Below are positions 45,894-55,483 of a DNA stretch of 64,000 nucleotides, in pieces. Each line of letters begins with the position of its first letter. Within the stretch, counting starts at the first letter, position 1. The notes beneath the pieces are model-generated. The model worked only from the letters and a program-made list of their open reading frames with translations, ran no database searches and was not told the origin of the DNA. The position numbers were made by a program, and so were the translations under genes. The DNA comes from Pengzhenrongella sp031582905 (GTDB lineage Bacteria > Actinomycetota > Actinomycetes > Actinomycetales > Cellulomonadaceae): assembly GCF_031582905.1 (NCBI RefSeq), contig NZ_CP133990.1:3968001-4032000 (forward strand). Direction: 5' to 3'.

Positions 45894-47469
45894 TCATCGT
45901 CCTCCGGTGTCGACATTCGCCTGCCCCCGCCTGGTCCAGTGCGCGAGCAGGAGGGTCGCGTCGTCGCCGAGCTCGCCGCCGGACCGGTCGGCCACGGCGC
46001 GGGCCGTACGCCGGGCGACCTCGGGCAGCGGCGTCGTCGCGGTCATCTCCCGGGACAGCAGCTCGGTGAGCCCGTCCAGGCCGAGCGGGTGCCCTCCGGG
46101 GTCCCGCGCGTCGGTCATGCCGTCGGTGTAGAGGACCAGCAGGTCCTCCGGCTCCAGACGCTCGTGAGCGACCACGACGCTCAGCGGCGCGTCGAGCCCG
46201 AGGAGCGTGCGCCGACCCCCGCAGAGGGTGCGGACGGGTCGACCACTGCGGAGCACGACGGGGTACGGGTGCCCGGCACTGACGTACCGCAGATCACCCG
46301 TGGCCAGGTCGAGGCGGGCGACGACCCCGGTGGCGAGCGCCCCGACGCCGAACTCCTCGACCAGCGTGTCGTGCACCACCTGGGCCTGCCCGATGAGACC
46401 GTGCCCGTCGCGCCGGGCGCTGCGGTACGCCGCGAGCGCGACGGTGGCGATGACCCCCGCGTGCAGGTCGTGCCCGGTGCCGTCGAAGATCGCGAGGTCG
46501 AGCGCGCCGGGGGACAGGGCGTAGTCGAAGACGTCGCCGCCCAGGCGCTCGCACGGCTCCACCACGCCGCTGACGAGCACCCGGTCGGTGCCGGCGTCCA
46601 GAGGAGGAGCATCCGCGACACCAGCTCGGCGGTCAGGCCGGCCGGGCGCCGTCCGCGGACGGCGCGCAGCCCGTCGCCGTAGCGGTCGACGGCCGTCACC
46701 AGGTGACCGAGCCAGTGCGCGAACGTCCCGCAGTCGTCCCGCCACGACGGGTCGTGCACGCGGTCGCCGTCGTCCGGCATGACTTCGAGGACCCCGACGC
46801 GGTCGAGCCCGTCCAGGACGGGCACCCACAGGTGAGGGTGCCGTTGCTGCCCACGACGGTCCGGAGGAGGCGGAACGCGCGGCCCGCCGTGCTGATCTCG
46901 ACGTCGAGCGGCGGGCCCCCGTCGTGGCCCGCCACCGGTACCAGGACGTCTGCGGCACGGTCGACGAGGTAGAGCGTCGCCCGGGCACCCAGTGACCGCG
47001 CCGCCCGGTCGACCGCGTCCGGGAGCGACGCGGGCGCGTGCAGGCGGGTCGCCCGCAGCAGCTCGTCGAGGGCTGCGGACGGGACCGCGTCGGACCGGGG
47101 CGGGGTGGGCGTCGTCGCGGATTCGTGCCGCTGCGACGGGGAACCTGCGGCGCCGGCCACGTCCCCGAGGTGCTCGTCGACGGCGACGGCGAGGAGGTCG
47201 GCCTGGCCCGGGGCGAGCGGCGGGCCACCGGCGAGGTACAGGTCGACGTCGAGCGGCGCAGCCGTGCCGCCGAGCGAGAAGTAGCGCAGCCACAGCTCCT
47301 CACCGGTCAGGTGCCCGCCGTCCAGTGTGGCGCGGAGCGCAGCGCGCCGGCGCGCGTCAGCCGCGGCCTCCCTCGCGGGGGTGGCGTGCGGGGGCGTCGG
47401 CGTCGGGGTGGGGGTGGGGGTGGGGGTGGGGGTGGGGCGGACGGCAGGGCGTCCATCGAGCTGGGACAT
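45894..47469 (-). CDS. GAF-SpoIIE (PP2C-type) phosphatase, two frame breaks
   Basis: About 525 residues. A Pro-Thr repeat leader and an N-terminal region (GEELWLRYFSLGGTAAPLDV) precede a GAF-like segment (ARATLYLVDRAADVLVPVAG). The C-terminal SpoIIE/RsbU phosphatase domain shows ERLGGDVFDYALSPGALDL, IFDGTGHDLHAGVIATVA, VLYTDGMTDARDPGGHPLG and ELGDDATLLLAHW with the metal-binding aspartates. Breaks at about 46599-46603 and 46831-46838 are one base each. Such proteins usually dephosphorylate anti-sigma-factor antagonists in stress responses. ATG 47469. Convergent with the GGDEF gene. Confidence 0.87.
47395..47440 (-). repeat. 6-bp tandem repeat encoding Pro-Thr
   Basis: Repeated GGGGTG units (plus strand) encode the PTPTPT leader of the SpoIIE-type phosphatase near its N-terminus. 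The six-base period keeps the frame. Confidence 0.8.
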
Positions 47470-47694
47470 CGGTGCGCCTGTGCAGCGAGCCGTCGGGCGT
47501 GGTCTCCACCCGCGCGGAGCCTGCATCGTCCCACGTCGCGTCCACCCTGCGCGAGGCGCCGCCGGTCCGGCGCGGGCCAGGCGGCGTCCGCGCGCGCCGG
47601 TGGCCGCAGTCCGGATGAGCGTCGTCGTCCACCATGTCTGGAGCGCGAGGGCACACGGGTGTGACGAGGGCGTCACCGCCAGGCCGTGCACGGA
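47470..47694. other. Intergenic region, no gene seen
   Basis: A stretch between the divergent phosphatase and tetR genes with no supported ORF. It should hold both promoters; no clear boxes were assigned apart from the palindrome that follows. Confidence 0.4.
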
Positions 47695-47708
47695 GTGCGA
47701 CGTTGCAC
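47695..47708. promoter_or_regulatory. Near-perfect palindrome before tetR
   Basis: GTGCGACGTTGCAC matches its reverse complement at 12 of 14 positions and lies 13 bp before the tetR GTG. It is a likely autoregulatory operator for the tetR-MMPL pair. Confidence 0.55.
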
Positions 47709-47721
47709 TTAGTGTCATCAC

Positions 47722-48357
47722 GTGACCGCGGCGCCTGATCTCACCGACCGCCGGGCCGCGCTCAAGGCGCGCCACCGGCGGGCGATCGTCGCCGCCGCCG
47801 AGTCCCTCATCGCCGAGACCGGTGGGCTCGGGTTCACGATCGACGACCTCGCGCGGCGCGCCGACATCTCCCGGCGCACGGTGTTCAACCACTTCGCGTC
47901 GATCGACGACATCGTGACCGAGGTCTTCAGCGATACGCTCGGCGCGATCGTCGACTCCCTCGAGCGGATCGACCCCGCCGGGGACGACCCCGCCTCGCTG
48001 CTCGACGAGCTCGCGCAGGCGCTGCGCGCCACGGACCTCGTCACGCCGATGGCGTACCTCACGCGCTCGCTGCGGTCGCAGGACGACCGCTCACCGCAGT
48101 TCGCGGTCGCCCTCGTGCGCGTGCTCGGCCAGGTCGGCGACCGGCTCGCCACCGCGATGGTGGCGCGGCACCCCCGCGCCGACCTGCTCGACGTCCACCT
48201 CCTCGTGAACGCGGTGATCAGCGGCCTCGTGGTGCTGCACCAGCACTGGGACGCCGCGACCGGTGCCTGTGACGACGACGACGCCAGGCAGGTCTGGGCG
48301 CGGCTCGTGGACCGCCTCGTGGAGAACACCCGTCACGGCTACGGCCGGATGCCCTGA
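47722..48357 (+). CDS. TetR-family regulator upstream of MMPL transporter
   Basis: A 211-residue repressor; HTH region FTIDDLARRADISRRTVFNH then FASIDDIVTEVFSD, followed by a helical ligand domain. GTG 47722. It is 142 bp upstream of the MMPL gene in the same direction, so it probably controls itself and that exporter, as is common for TetR/MMPL pairs. Confidence 0.88.
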   Translation: MTAAPDLTDRRAALKARHRRAIVAAAESLIAETGGLGFTIDDLARRADISRRTVFNHFASIDDIVTEVFSDTLGAIVDSLERIDPAGDDPASLLDELAQALRATDLVTPMAYLTRSLRSQDDRSPQFAVALVRVLGQVGDRLATAMVARHPRADLLDVHLLVNAVISGLVVLHQHWDAATGACDDDDARQVWARLVDRLVENTRHGYGRMP

Positions 48358-48499
48358 TCCCCACGTCCCCCGACGACGCCGTCGTCGGGCACCCGCCCTG
48401 CACGTCGGCACCCCCGCACGACCCACCCTGCACCTCGAAACCCCCGCACGACCCACCCCGCACGACCCGCCCCGCACGTCCCGAACACTGAAGGCAGAC

Positions 48500-51018
48500 A
48501 TGGCTGAGCTCCTCTTCCGCATCGGTCGCTGGGCCGCGCGGCGCGCCCGCACGGTGATCATCGCCTGGGTCGCGGTCCTCGCGGCCGTCGGCGTCGCGTA
48601 CGCCGTCGTCGGCGGCACCCTCGCGACCACCCTGTCCATCCCCGGGACGCCGACCGCCGAGGTCACCGACCGGCTCGCGGACGAGTTCCCCGAGGCGTCC
48701 GGCGGCACCGGCAGCGTCGTGCTCAGGACGCAGGACGGCGAGCCGTTCACCGACGCGCAGCGCGAAGCGGTGAGCGACCTCGCCGCCGGGGCCGCCGAGG
48801 TCGACGGTGTGGAGTCCGTCGTCGACCCGTTCGCGACCGAGGCCGAGCGGGCCGAGGCCCTGGCCCAGATCGAGGGGGTCGCGCCCAGCTCGAGCAGGGC
48901 AGGACGCAGCTCGAGCAGGGTCAGGCCCAGCTCGACGCCGCCCGGGCGCAGGCCGAGGCGGCCGGCGCGATCGCGGTGGTCGGGCCGGAGCTCGACGCGC
49001 AGCAGGCCACGATCGACGCCGGCCTCGCCGAGCTCGAGGCGCAGGAGGAGCAGCTCGAGCTCGGTGCGTCCCTCGCGGACCTGGCGGCCGAGATCCGCAC
49101 GGTGTCGCAGGACGGCAGCGCGGCGATCCTGACCGTCCTGTTCACCGACACCCAGTTCGACGTCACGCCGGAGACCAAGGAGGCCGTCGTCGAGGTCTTC
49201 GAGTCCGGCCCGGTCGAGGGCGTCGTCACGGACTACTCCGCGGACCTGACCCAGGGCGTCCCGGAGATCCTCGGCGTCGGCGAGGCGGTGGGCCTCGTGG
49301 TCGCCGCGATCGTCCTGGTCGTCATGCTCGGCACGCTCGTCGGTGCCGGCCTCCCGATCGTCGCGGCCCTCGTCGGGGTCGGCATCGGCGCGCTCGGTGC
49401 GCTGTCCCTGTCCGGCGTCGTGGAGATGGTGTCGGTGACGCCGATCCTCGGCGTCATGCTCGGCCTCGCGGTCGGCATCGACTACTCGCTGTTCATCATC
49501 AACCGCCACCGCCGCCAGCTGAAGCAGGGCTACGACACCGAGGAGTCGATCGCCCTGGCGAACGGAACGTCCGGCAACGCGGTCGTGTTCGCCGGCGCCA
49601 CGGTGCTCATCGCGCTCGTCGCGCTCAACATCACCGGCATCCCGTTCCTCGGCCTCATGGGCACCGTCGGCGCGATGTGCATCGCGATCGCCGTGCTCGT
49701 CGCCGTGACCTTCACGCCCGCGCTCCTGTCCCTGGTCGGAGCCCGGGTCCTCAGCAAGCGGGAGCGCGCGCGGCTCGCCGCCGCGGGCGTGGGCGCTGCC
49801 GCCCCGGGTGCCACGGCCCCCGCCCCCACGTCCCGGCGCGCGGTCGCCGCTGCCACCCCGCCCGCACCGGCCACGCCGATGTCGACCCGGAGCGCCGTCG
49901 CTCGCGTCGTCGTCGCCGTCGGTGCGCTGGTCGTCGTCGCGCTCCCCGCGTTCGACCTGCGGGTCGGGCTGCCGGACGGGTCGTCCGAGCCGCACGACTC
50001 CACGCAGTACCGCGCCTACACGACGACCGCCGAGGAGTTCGGCGCCGGCCAGAGCGGGCCCCTGCTCGTGGTCGCCGACCTGCCGGGCGGGACCACGGAG
50101 GAGGACCTCCTCGCGCGTCAGGTCGAGGTCGGCGAGCAGCTCTTCGCCCAGGACGACGTCGTCGCCGTCGCCCCGGTCGGGACGTCGCCGGACGGCACCG
50201 TCGCCACGTTCCAGGTGGTGCCGACCGAGGGCCCGACCAGCGAGTCGACCGAGGAGCTCGTCCACGCGCTGCGTGAGCTCTCGCCCCTCGACGGCGGCGT
50301 GGAGATCGCCGTCGCCGGCCAGGCGAGCGGCAACATCGACATCTCGGAGAAGCTGTCGGACGCCCTGCCGGTCTACCTCGCGGTGGTCGTCGGACTGTCC
50401 CTGGTCATCCTCGTGCTGGTGTTCCGGTCGATCTACGTCCCGGTCATCGCGACCGCCGGGTTCATCGGGTCGTTCTTCGCCGCCCTCGGTGGCGTCGTGG
50501 CGATCTACCAGTGGGGCTGGTTCAGCGGCGTGTTCGGCGTGGAGTCGCCGGGCCCGGTGCTGAGCTTCCTGCCGACCATCCTCGTCGGCATCCTGTTCGG
50601 CCTGGCGATGGACTACATGCTGTTCCTCGGGACGGGCATGCGGGAGGCCTACGCGCACGGTGCGCCGGCCCGGGTCGCGGTCGCCGAGGGTGTCCGCGCC
50701 GGCCGCGCGGTCGTGACCGCGGCGGCGATCATCATGGTCTCGGTCTTCGGCGGGTTCGTGTTCTCCCACAGCGCGATGATCCGGCCGATCGGCTTCGCGC
50801 TCGCCTTCGGCGTGCTCGTCGACGCGTTCGTGGTGCGGATGTTCCTCATCCCGGCGCTCATGCACCTCGCGGGGGACAAGGCCTGGTGGCTGCCGCGCTG
50901 GCTGGACCGGCTCCTGCCCGACGTCGACGTCGAGGGCTCGTCCCTCGAGCGTCGCCACCCGCACGCCGTCGTCGAGGCGCCCGGTGCGCTGACGGCGCAG
51001 GACGCGGCCGTCCGGTAG
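48500..51018 (+). CDS. MMPL-family RND transporter, one frame break
   Basis: About 839 residues. TM1 (VIIAWVAVLAAVGVAYAVV) is followed by an extracytoplasmic domain containing a coiled coil with the repeat QLEQGRTQLEQGQAQL. Then two six-helix blocks: LGLAVGIDYSLFIINRHRRQ (the GxxxDY motif) and GLAMDYMLFLGTGMREAYAH are the paired proton-relay signatures. It exports lipids or drugs across the membrane. The frame breaks at 48873-48886; one base restores GVAAQLEQGRTQ-type sequence. ATG 48500. Confidence 0.9.
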
Positions 51019-51108
51019 CGATCGCCCCTTCGCACCCCCAGGTGCCCGCGTCGGACCCTGTCCGGCGCGGGCTCCGGTCTGCCTGCGGGTGTGCGGGCAT
51101 CGGCCGTT

Positions 51109-51124
51109 GTGTACAGATGTACAC
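51109..51124. promoter_or_regulatory. Operator palindrome before acetyltransferase-tetR operon
   Basis: GTGTAC-AGAT-GTACAC is a perfect inverted repeat; its core TGTACA-GA-TGTACA is also a direct repeat. It ends 22 bp before the ATG, in promoter position, and the second gene of the operon is a TetR regulator, its probable ligand. Confidence 0.7.
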
Positions 51125-51146
51125 CATCGTGGATACGCTCGACCGC

Positions 51147-51728
51147 ATGTCGACGCCTCCCGAGGACACCCGGACCATGCGCGAGCGGATGCTCGCCGGT
51201 GACCTGTACATCGCCGACGACCCGGAGATCGCCGAGGCGGCGCACGCGTCGCTGGACCTCATGGCGGCCTACAACGCCACCTCGTCGCGCCAAGAGCCGC
51301 TGCGCCGCCGCCTCCTCGACGAGCTCCTGGGCTCGCTCGGCGAGGACTCCGTGATCCGGCCGCCGTTCTACGTCGACCTCGGCAGCAACATCCGCATCGG
51401 TGCGCGCTGCTTCGCCAACTTCGGCCTCACCGCCCTCGACGTCGCCCCCATCACGATCGGCGACGACGTCCAGATCGGGCCGCACGTCCAGCTGCTCACC
51501 CCGACCCACCCCGTCGAGCCCGAGCCGCGGCGCGCGAAGTGGGAGGCGGCCCGGCCGATCACCATCGGCGACAACGTGTGGCTGGGGGGCGGCGTCGTCG
51601 TCTGCCCTGGCGTGACGATCGGGCAGAACACCGTCGTGGGCGCGGGCGCCGTCGTCACCCGCGACCTGCCGGCCGACGTGGTCGCGGTGGGCAACCCGGC
51701 GCGGGTCGTCCGAACCATCGAGGCGTGA
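51147..51728 (+). CDS. Sugar O-acetyltransferase, maltose acetyltransferase type
   Basis: A 193-residue left-handed beta-helix (hexapeptide-repeat) acetyltransferase. The MAC N-terminal helix region RERMLAGDLYIADDPEIAEA is followed by hexapeptide turns ITIGDDVQIGPHVQLLTPTH (His active-site loop), ITIGDNVWLGGGVVVCPGV and TIGQNTVVGAGAVVTRDLPA. It acetylates a sugar 6-hydroxyl from acetyl-CoA. ATG 51147; overlaps the tetR gene by GTGA. Confidence 0.9.
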   Translation: MSTPPEDTRTMRERMLAGDLYIADDPEIAEAAHASLDLMAAYNATSSRQEPLRRRLLDELLGSLGEDSVIRPPFYVDLGSNIRIGARCFANFGLTALDVAPITIGDDVQIGPHVQLLTPTHPVEPEPRRAKWEAARPITIGDNVWLGGGVVVCPGVTIGQNTVVGAGAVVTRDLPADVVAVGNPARVVRTIEA

Positions 51729-52291
51729 GCGCGCCGGCCGCGCGGGTGCGCCGCGTCGACCCGCACCGCCGCGAGCGGATCCTCGACGCCGCGATCGACG
51801 TCATGGCGGCGCGCGGCGTGGCCGGCACGACGCACCGCGTCATCGCCGCGGCGGCCGACGTCCCGCTCGGTTCGCTCACCTACTACTTCACCGGCCTGGA
51901 CGACCTGCGCGCCCAGGCGTTCGCGCGGCTGGCGGAACGGGCCACCCGGGCCTACGCCGCGCACTTCGACGGCGTCCGCTCGGCCGAGGACCTCGTCGAT
52001 GCCGTGACGGACCTCGTGCACGACGCCGCAGGCTCCCGCCCCGACGAGTGGGTCGTCGCCTACGAGCTGTACCTCGCCGCGCTGCGCGACCCCGCGCTGC
52101 GGTCCGTCACCGAGGCGTGGATGCGCGCGAGCCGCGGCGTGCTCGAGCGCTTCGTGGCCCCCGACGTCGCCCGCGGCCTGGACGCGCTGGTGGAGGGACT
52201 GATCATGCACCGCACACTGTCCACGGCCCCGGCGAGTCGCGACGAGACGCGCGCAGCCGTCCGGCGCGCCCTCGCGCCGCTGCCCGGCTGA
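51725..52291 (+). CDS. TetR-family regulator
   Basis: A 188-residue repressor; HTH: RERILDAAIDVMAARGVAG, TTHRVIAAAADVPLGSLTYY. Translationally coupled (GTGA) to the acetyltransferase gene and followed by an MFS gene, so it may control acetyltransferase, itself and the exporter through the TGTACA palindrome. Confidence 0.88.
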   Translation: MSAPAARVRRVDPHRRERILDAAIDVMAARGVAGTTHRVIAAAADVPLGSLTYYFTGLDDLRAQAFARLAERATRAYAAHFDGVRSAEDLVDAVTDLVHDAAGSRPDEWVVAYELYLAALRDPALRSVTEAWMRASRGVLERFVAPDVARGLDALVEGLIMHRTLSTAPASRDETRAAVRRALAPLPG

Positions 52292-52350
52292 TCCGGGCGT
52301 CCCTGTCACGCCTGCTCGCCCGTCCTCCCTCCTGCCCGAGAGCCGCCGCC

Positions 52351-53589
52351 ATGCCCTCCGTGTCACCCCTCGCCCGCACCGTCGAGCCCCGCCTGCGGCG
52401 CGCCCGGGCCGCCGTGGCGGCGGTCTTCTTCCTCAACGCGGTGGTCTACGCGAACCTCGTGCCGCGGCTGCCCGACCTCAAGGACCGCCTCGACCTGACC
52501 AACGCCGAGCTCGGCGCCGCGGTCGCGGCCATGCCCGCGGGTGCGCTGCTCGCCGGGCTGCTCGCGCCGGCGCTGCTCCAGCGGCTCGGGTCGGCGAAGG
52601 TCGGCGCGTTCGGGCTCATCGGGCTCGCGGTCGCGGTGGCCGGCGTCCCGCTGACCGGGTCCTGGGCGGCGTTCGCGGCGCTGCTGCTCGTCGCCGGTGC
52701 GCTCGACGCCGTGATCGACGTGGCCCAGAACGCGCACGCCTTCCGGGTGCAGCGCGCGTACGGGCGGTTCATCGTCAACTCGCTGCATGCCACCTGGAGC
52801 ATCGGCGCCGTCGTCGGCGGCCTGCTCGGGTCGGCCGCGGCGGGCCTCGCGATCCCGCTGGGCGTCCACCTGTGGGTGTCCGCGGCGGTGTTCAGCGTGG
52901 TCGCCCTGCTCGCGTACCGGTCGATGCTGCCCGGACCCGACGACACCGAGCGCACCCCGCCGGCCGTGGGCGCGGGTGCGGGCGCGGAGGTGCCGTCCGG
53001 TGCCGGACGCCGGCTGCTGGGCCACGTCACCGGCCGCACCGTCGTGCTCCTCGTCGTGCTGGGCCTGCTCGCGTCGGCGGAGGGGTTCGCCCAGGACGCC
53101 GGCTCGACGTGGGGTGCGCTGTACATGCGCGGCGAGGTGGGGACGAGCGCCGCCGTCGCGGGGCTCGCGTTCGTCGCGCTGCAGGTCGCCATGGTCGCCG
53201 GACGCCTCGTCGGCGACCGGGTCATCGACCGCGTGGGGCAGCGTCGTGCGGTGCGCGTTGGCGGAGCGGTCACCGCCGTCGGGATGGGGCTGGCGATCGC
53301 GGTGCCGGCGGTCCCGACCACTCTCGTCGGCTTCGCGCTCACCGGGCTCGGCGTCGCGACGCTGGTGCCGGCGGTCATGCACGCCGCGGACGAGCTGCCC
53401 GGGCTGCCGCACGGCGTCGGCCTGTCGGTCGCGAGCTGGCTGCTGCGGGTCGGCTTCCTGCTGTCCCCGGCGATCATCGGGGTGGTCGCGGACGCGAGCA
53501 GCCTGCGCGTCGGGCTCGTGGTCGTGGTGCTGGCCGGGGTCACCGTGGTGGTGCTGGGCCGGGTGCTCAGCGCCCGGGACCCCGACTGA
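52351..53589 (+). CDS. MFS transporter
   Basis: A 412-residue, twelve-helix major-facilitator protein. FFLNAVVYANLVPRLPDLKD, LLAPALLQRLGSAKVGAFGL and the loop GRLVGDRVIDRVGQRRAVRV are typical of the FucP/YbjJ-like group, with the first-half signature around QNAHAFRVQRAYGRFIVNSL. It follows tetR by 59 bp and may be co-regulated. Substrate unknown; sugar or drug efflux is possible given the acetyltransferase nearby. Its end overlaps the convergent flavoprotein gene by 23 bp. Confidence 0.87.
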   Translation: MPSVSPLARTVEPRLRRARAAVAAVFFLNAVVYANLVPRLPDLKDRLDLTNAELGAAVAAMPAGALLAGLLAPALLQRLGSAKVGAFGLIGLAVAVAGVPLTGSWAAFAALLLVAGALDAVIDVAQNAHAFRVQRAYGRFIVNSLHATWSIGAVVGGLLGSAAAGLAIPLGVHLWVSAAVFSVVALLAYRSMLPGPDDTERTPPAVGAGAGAEVPSGAGRRLLGHVTGRTVVLLVVLGLLASAEGFAQDAGSTWGALYMRGEVGTSAAVAGLAFVALQVAMVAGRLVGDRVIDRVGQRRAVRVGGAVTAVGMGLAIAVPAVPTTLVGFALTGLGVATLVPAVMHAADELPGLPHGVGLSVASWLLRVGFLLSPAIIGVVADASSLRVGLVVVVLAGVTVVVLGRVLSARDPD

Positions 53590-54814
53590 GCCAGTCGAGC
53601 GCGCCCTGCGCGGCGACGACCCCGCTGCTGAACGACGCCTGCAGCAGGTAGCCCCCGGTGGGTGCCTCCCAGTCGAGCATCTCCCCGGCGACGAACGTGC
53701 CGGGCAGTTGGTGCAGCATGAGCGACGCGTCGACCTCCGACCACGCGATCCCCCCGGCCGACGAGATCGCCTTCTCGATCGGCATCGGGCCGGTGACGAG
53801 CACCGGGACGGCCTTGACCAGGTGGGCCATCGCCGCGGCGTCGTCGGGCAGGGTGCCGCCGGTCGCCTCCCGCAGCAGCCCGACGGCGACCGGGTCGAGG
53901 CCGGTCGTGCGGCGCAGCCAGGAGGTCGCGGAGTCCTTCGGGCGGCGCTGCCGCAACCGGTCGGTGAGCCGGTCGGCGGTGTGGTCGGGGCGCAGGTCGA
54001 GCTCGAGGACGCAGCGCGCGTCGGCGTCGAGCGCGGCGCGGATCGCCGCGCCGAGCGCATAGACCGGTCCGCCCTCGAGCCCGCTGCGCGTCACCATCGC
54101 GTCGCCGCGCACCGGTCCGGCAGCCGGCCCGCTCGCTCCGCGCACCAACAGCGCGAGGTGCTTGACCGGCGTCCCCTCGAAGCGGTCCGCGAAGACGTCG
54201 GTCCAGCCCACGCGCACCCCGACGTTCGCCGGGCGCATCGGTGCCACAGCCACGCCGCGCGCGCGGAAGGGCTCGACCCAGGCGCCGTCGGACCCGAGCC
54301 GGGGCCACGACGCCCCGCCGAGCGCGAAGACGGTCACGTCCCCCGTCACCTCGGTGGTGCGCCCGTCGCGGTCGGTGACGCGCAGCGCGCCGTCGTCGGC
54401 CCAGCCGGTCCACCGCTGCCGGGTGCGGACCTGCACGCCGAGCCCGGCGAGCCGCGCCAGCCAGGCGCGCAGCAGCGGGGTCGCGCGGAACCGCTGCGGG
54501 AAGACCCGTCCGCTCGAGCCGACAACGGTGGGCTCACCCAGCTCCGCGCACCAGCGACGCAGGTCGTCTGGACCGAAGGCGGCGAGCAGGGGCATGACCC
54601 GGTCGGCCGCCTCGCCGTAGCGCGGCCCGAAGCGGGCGACGTCCTCGGAGTGGGTGAGGTTGAGCCCGCCGTGACCGGCCATGAGGAGCTTGCGGCCCAC
54701 CGACGGCATCGCGTCGAGAACCGTGACCGCGACCCCGGCCCCGGCGAGGCGCTCCGCGGCGATCAGGCCGGCGGGCCCGCCCCCGACGACGACCGCGGTG
54801 GGTCGGTCATCCAC
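53567..54814 (-). CDS. HI0933/BaiN-type FAD flavoprotein
   Basis: A 415-residue flavoprotein: FAD motif VVVGGGPAGLIAAERLAGAG, GRKLLMAGHGGLNLTHSED, VFALGGASWPRLGSDGAWV and the C-terminal SSAGGIAWSEVDASLM, FVAGEMLDWEAPTGGYLLQA. This is the YhiN/HI0933 family (TIGR03862-like), a soluble oxidoreductase of unknown substrate. GTG 54814 overlaps the idi stop, so the two are coupled. Confidence 0.87.
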   Translation of the reverse strand: MDDRPTAVVVGGGPAGLIAAERLAGAGVAVTVLDAMPSVGRKLLMAGHGGLNLTHSEDVARFGPRYGEAADRVMPLLAAFGPDDLRRWCAELGEPTVVGSSGRVFPQRFRATPLLRAWLARLAGLGVQVRTRQRWTGWADDGALRVTDRDGRTTEVTGDVTVFALGGASWPRLGSDGAWVEPFRARGVAVAPMRPANVGVRVGWTDVFADRFEGTPVKHLALLVRGASGPAAGPVRGDAMVTRSGLEGGPVYALGAAIRAALDADARCVLELDLRPDHTADRLTDRLRQRRPKDSATSWLRRTTGLDPVAVGLLREATGGTLPDDAAAMAHLVKAVPVLVTGPMPIEKAISSAGGIAWSEVDASLMLHQLPGTFVAGEMLDWEAPTGGYLLQASFSSGVVAAQGALDWLSRGPGR

Positions 54815-55337
54815 GCAGGTGCGGGGCGATCCGGTCGAGGGAGCTGACGAGCCACGGGCTCATCGCCCACGGAGCCGCCTCGACCGCCCGGACGAGGTCG
54901 GCCGGCGCGACCCAGGCGAGGTCCATGACCTCGTCCGGGTTCGCCGCGGGCGCCTGGGTGGTGCGCGCGAAGTAGATGGGGCAGATCTCGTTCTCGACGA
55001 TCCCGGAGGCGTCCGTCGCCCGGTAGCGGAAGTCGGGATCGACCAGCTCGACGTCCGTCAGGGTGAGCCCGAGCTCCTGCAGCCCGCGCCGGGCCACCGC
55101 GTCCTCCATCGGCTCGTCGACCCCGGGGTGCCCGCAGAAGCTGTTCGTCCACACGCCGGGCCACGTCCGCTTGCTCAGCGCGCGCCGGGTCACCAGGACC
55201 CGCCCCTCCTCGTCGAGGACGTGGCAGGAGAACGCCAGGTGCAGCGGCGTGCTCGGGGTGTGCACCTCCGCCTTGTCCGCGACACCGATGTGCCCGCCGG
55301 ACTCGTCGAGCAGGACGACCATCTCTGCAGGGCTCAC
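54807..55337 (-). CDS. idi: Isopentenyl-diphosphate delta-isomerase, type 1
   Basis: A 176-residue Nudix-fold isomerase converting IPP to DMAPP. Catalytic Cys in VWTNSFCGHPGVDEP, Glu in IVENEICPIYFAR, and metal-binding His in LHLAFSCHVLDEEG. GTG 55337 is preferred (AGGAAGAG upstream); an ATG 23 codons earlier is possible. It supplies precursor for the carotenoid genes on the same strand. Confidence 0.92.
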   Translation of the reverse strand: MSPAEMVVLLDESGGHIGVADKAEVHTPSTPLHLAFSCHVLDEEGRVLVTRRALSKRTWPGVWTNSFCGHPGVDEPMEDAVARRGLQELGLTLTDVELVDPDFRYRATDASGIVENEICPIYFARTTQAPAANPDEVMDLAWVAPADLVRAVEAAPWAMSPWLVSSLDRIAPHLRG

Positions 55338-55483
55338 GACGGCTCTCTTCCTCGGCGACGGACGTGCATGGGGTGGGTGATCGGGCATGGGGTCGGTGGT
55401 CGGGGGCCCGGGTGACGGGCGACACCGTGCCACCGTCGGAACGGCCGGCCGCCGGGGGTTGTTCCGCGTGCCGGTGGACGGGC

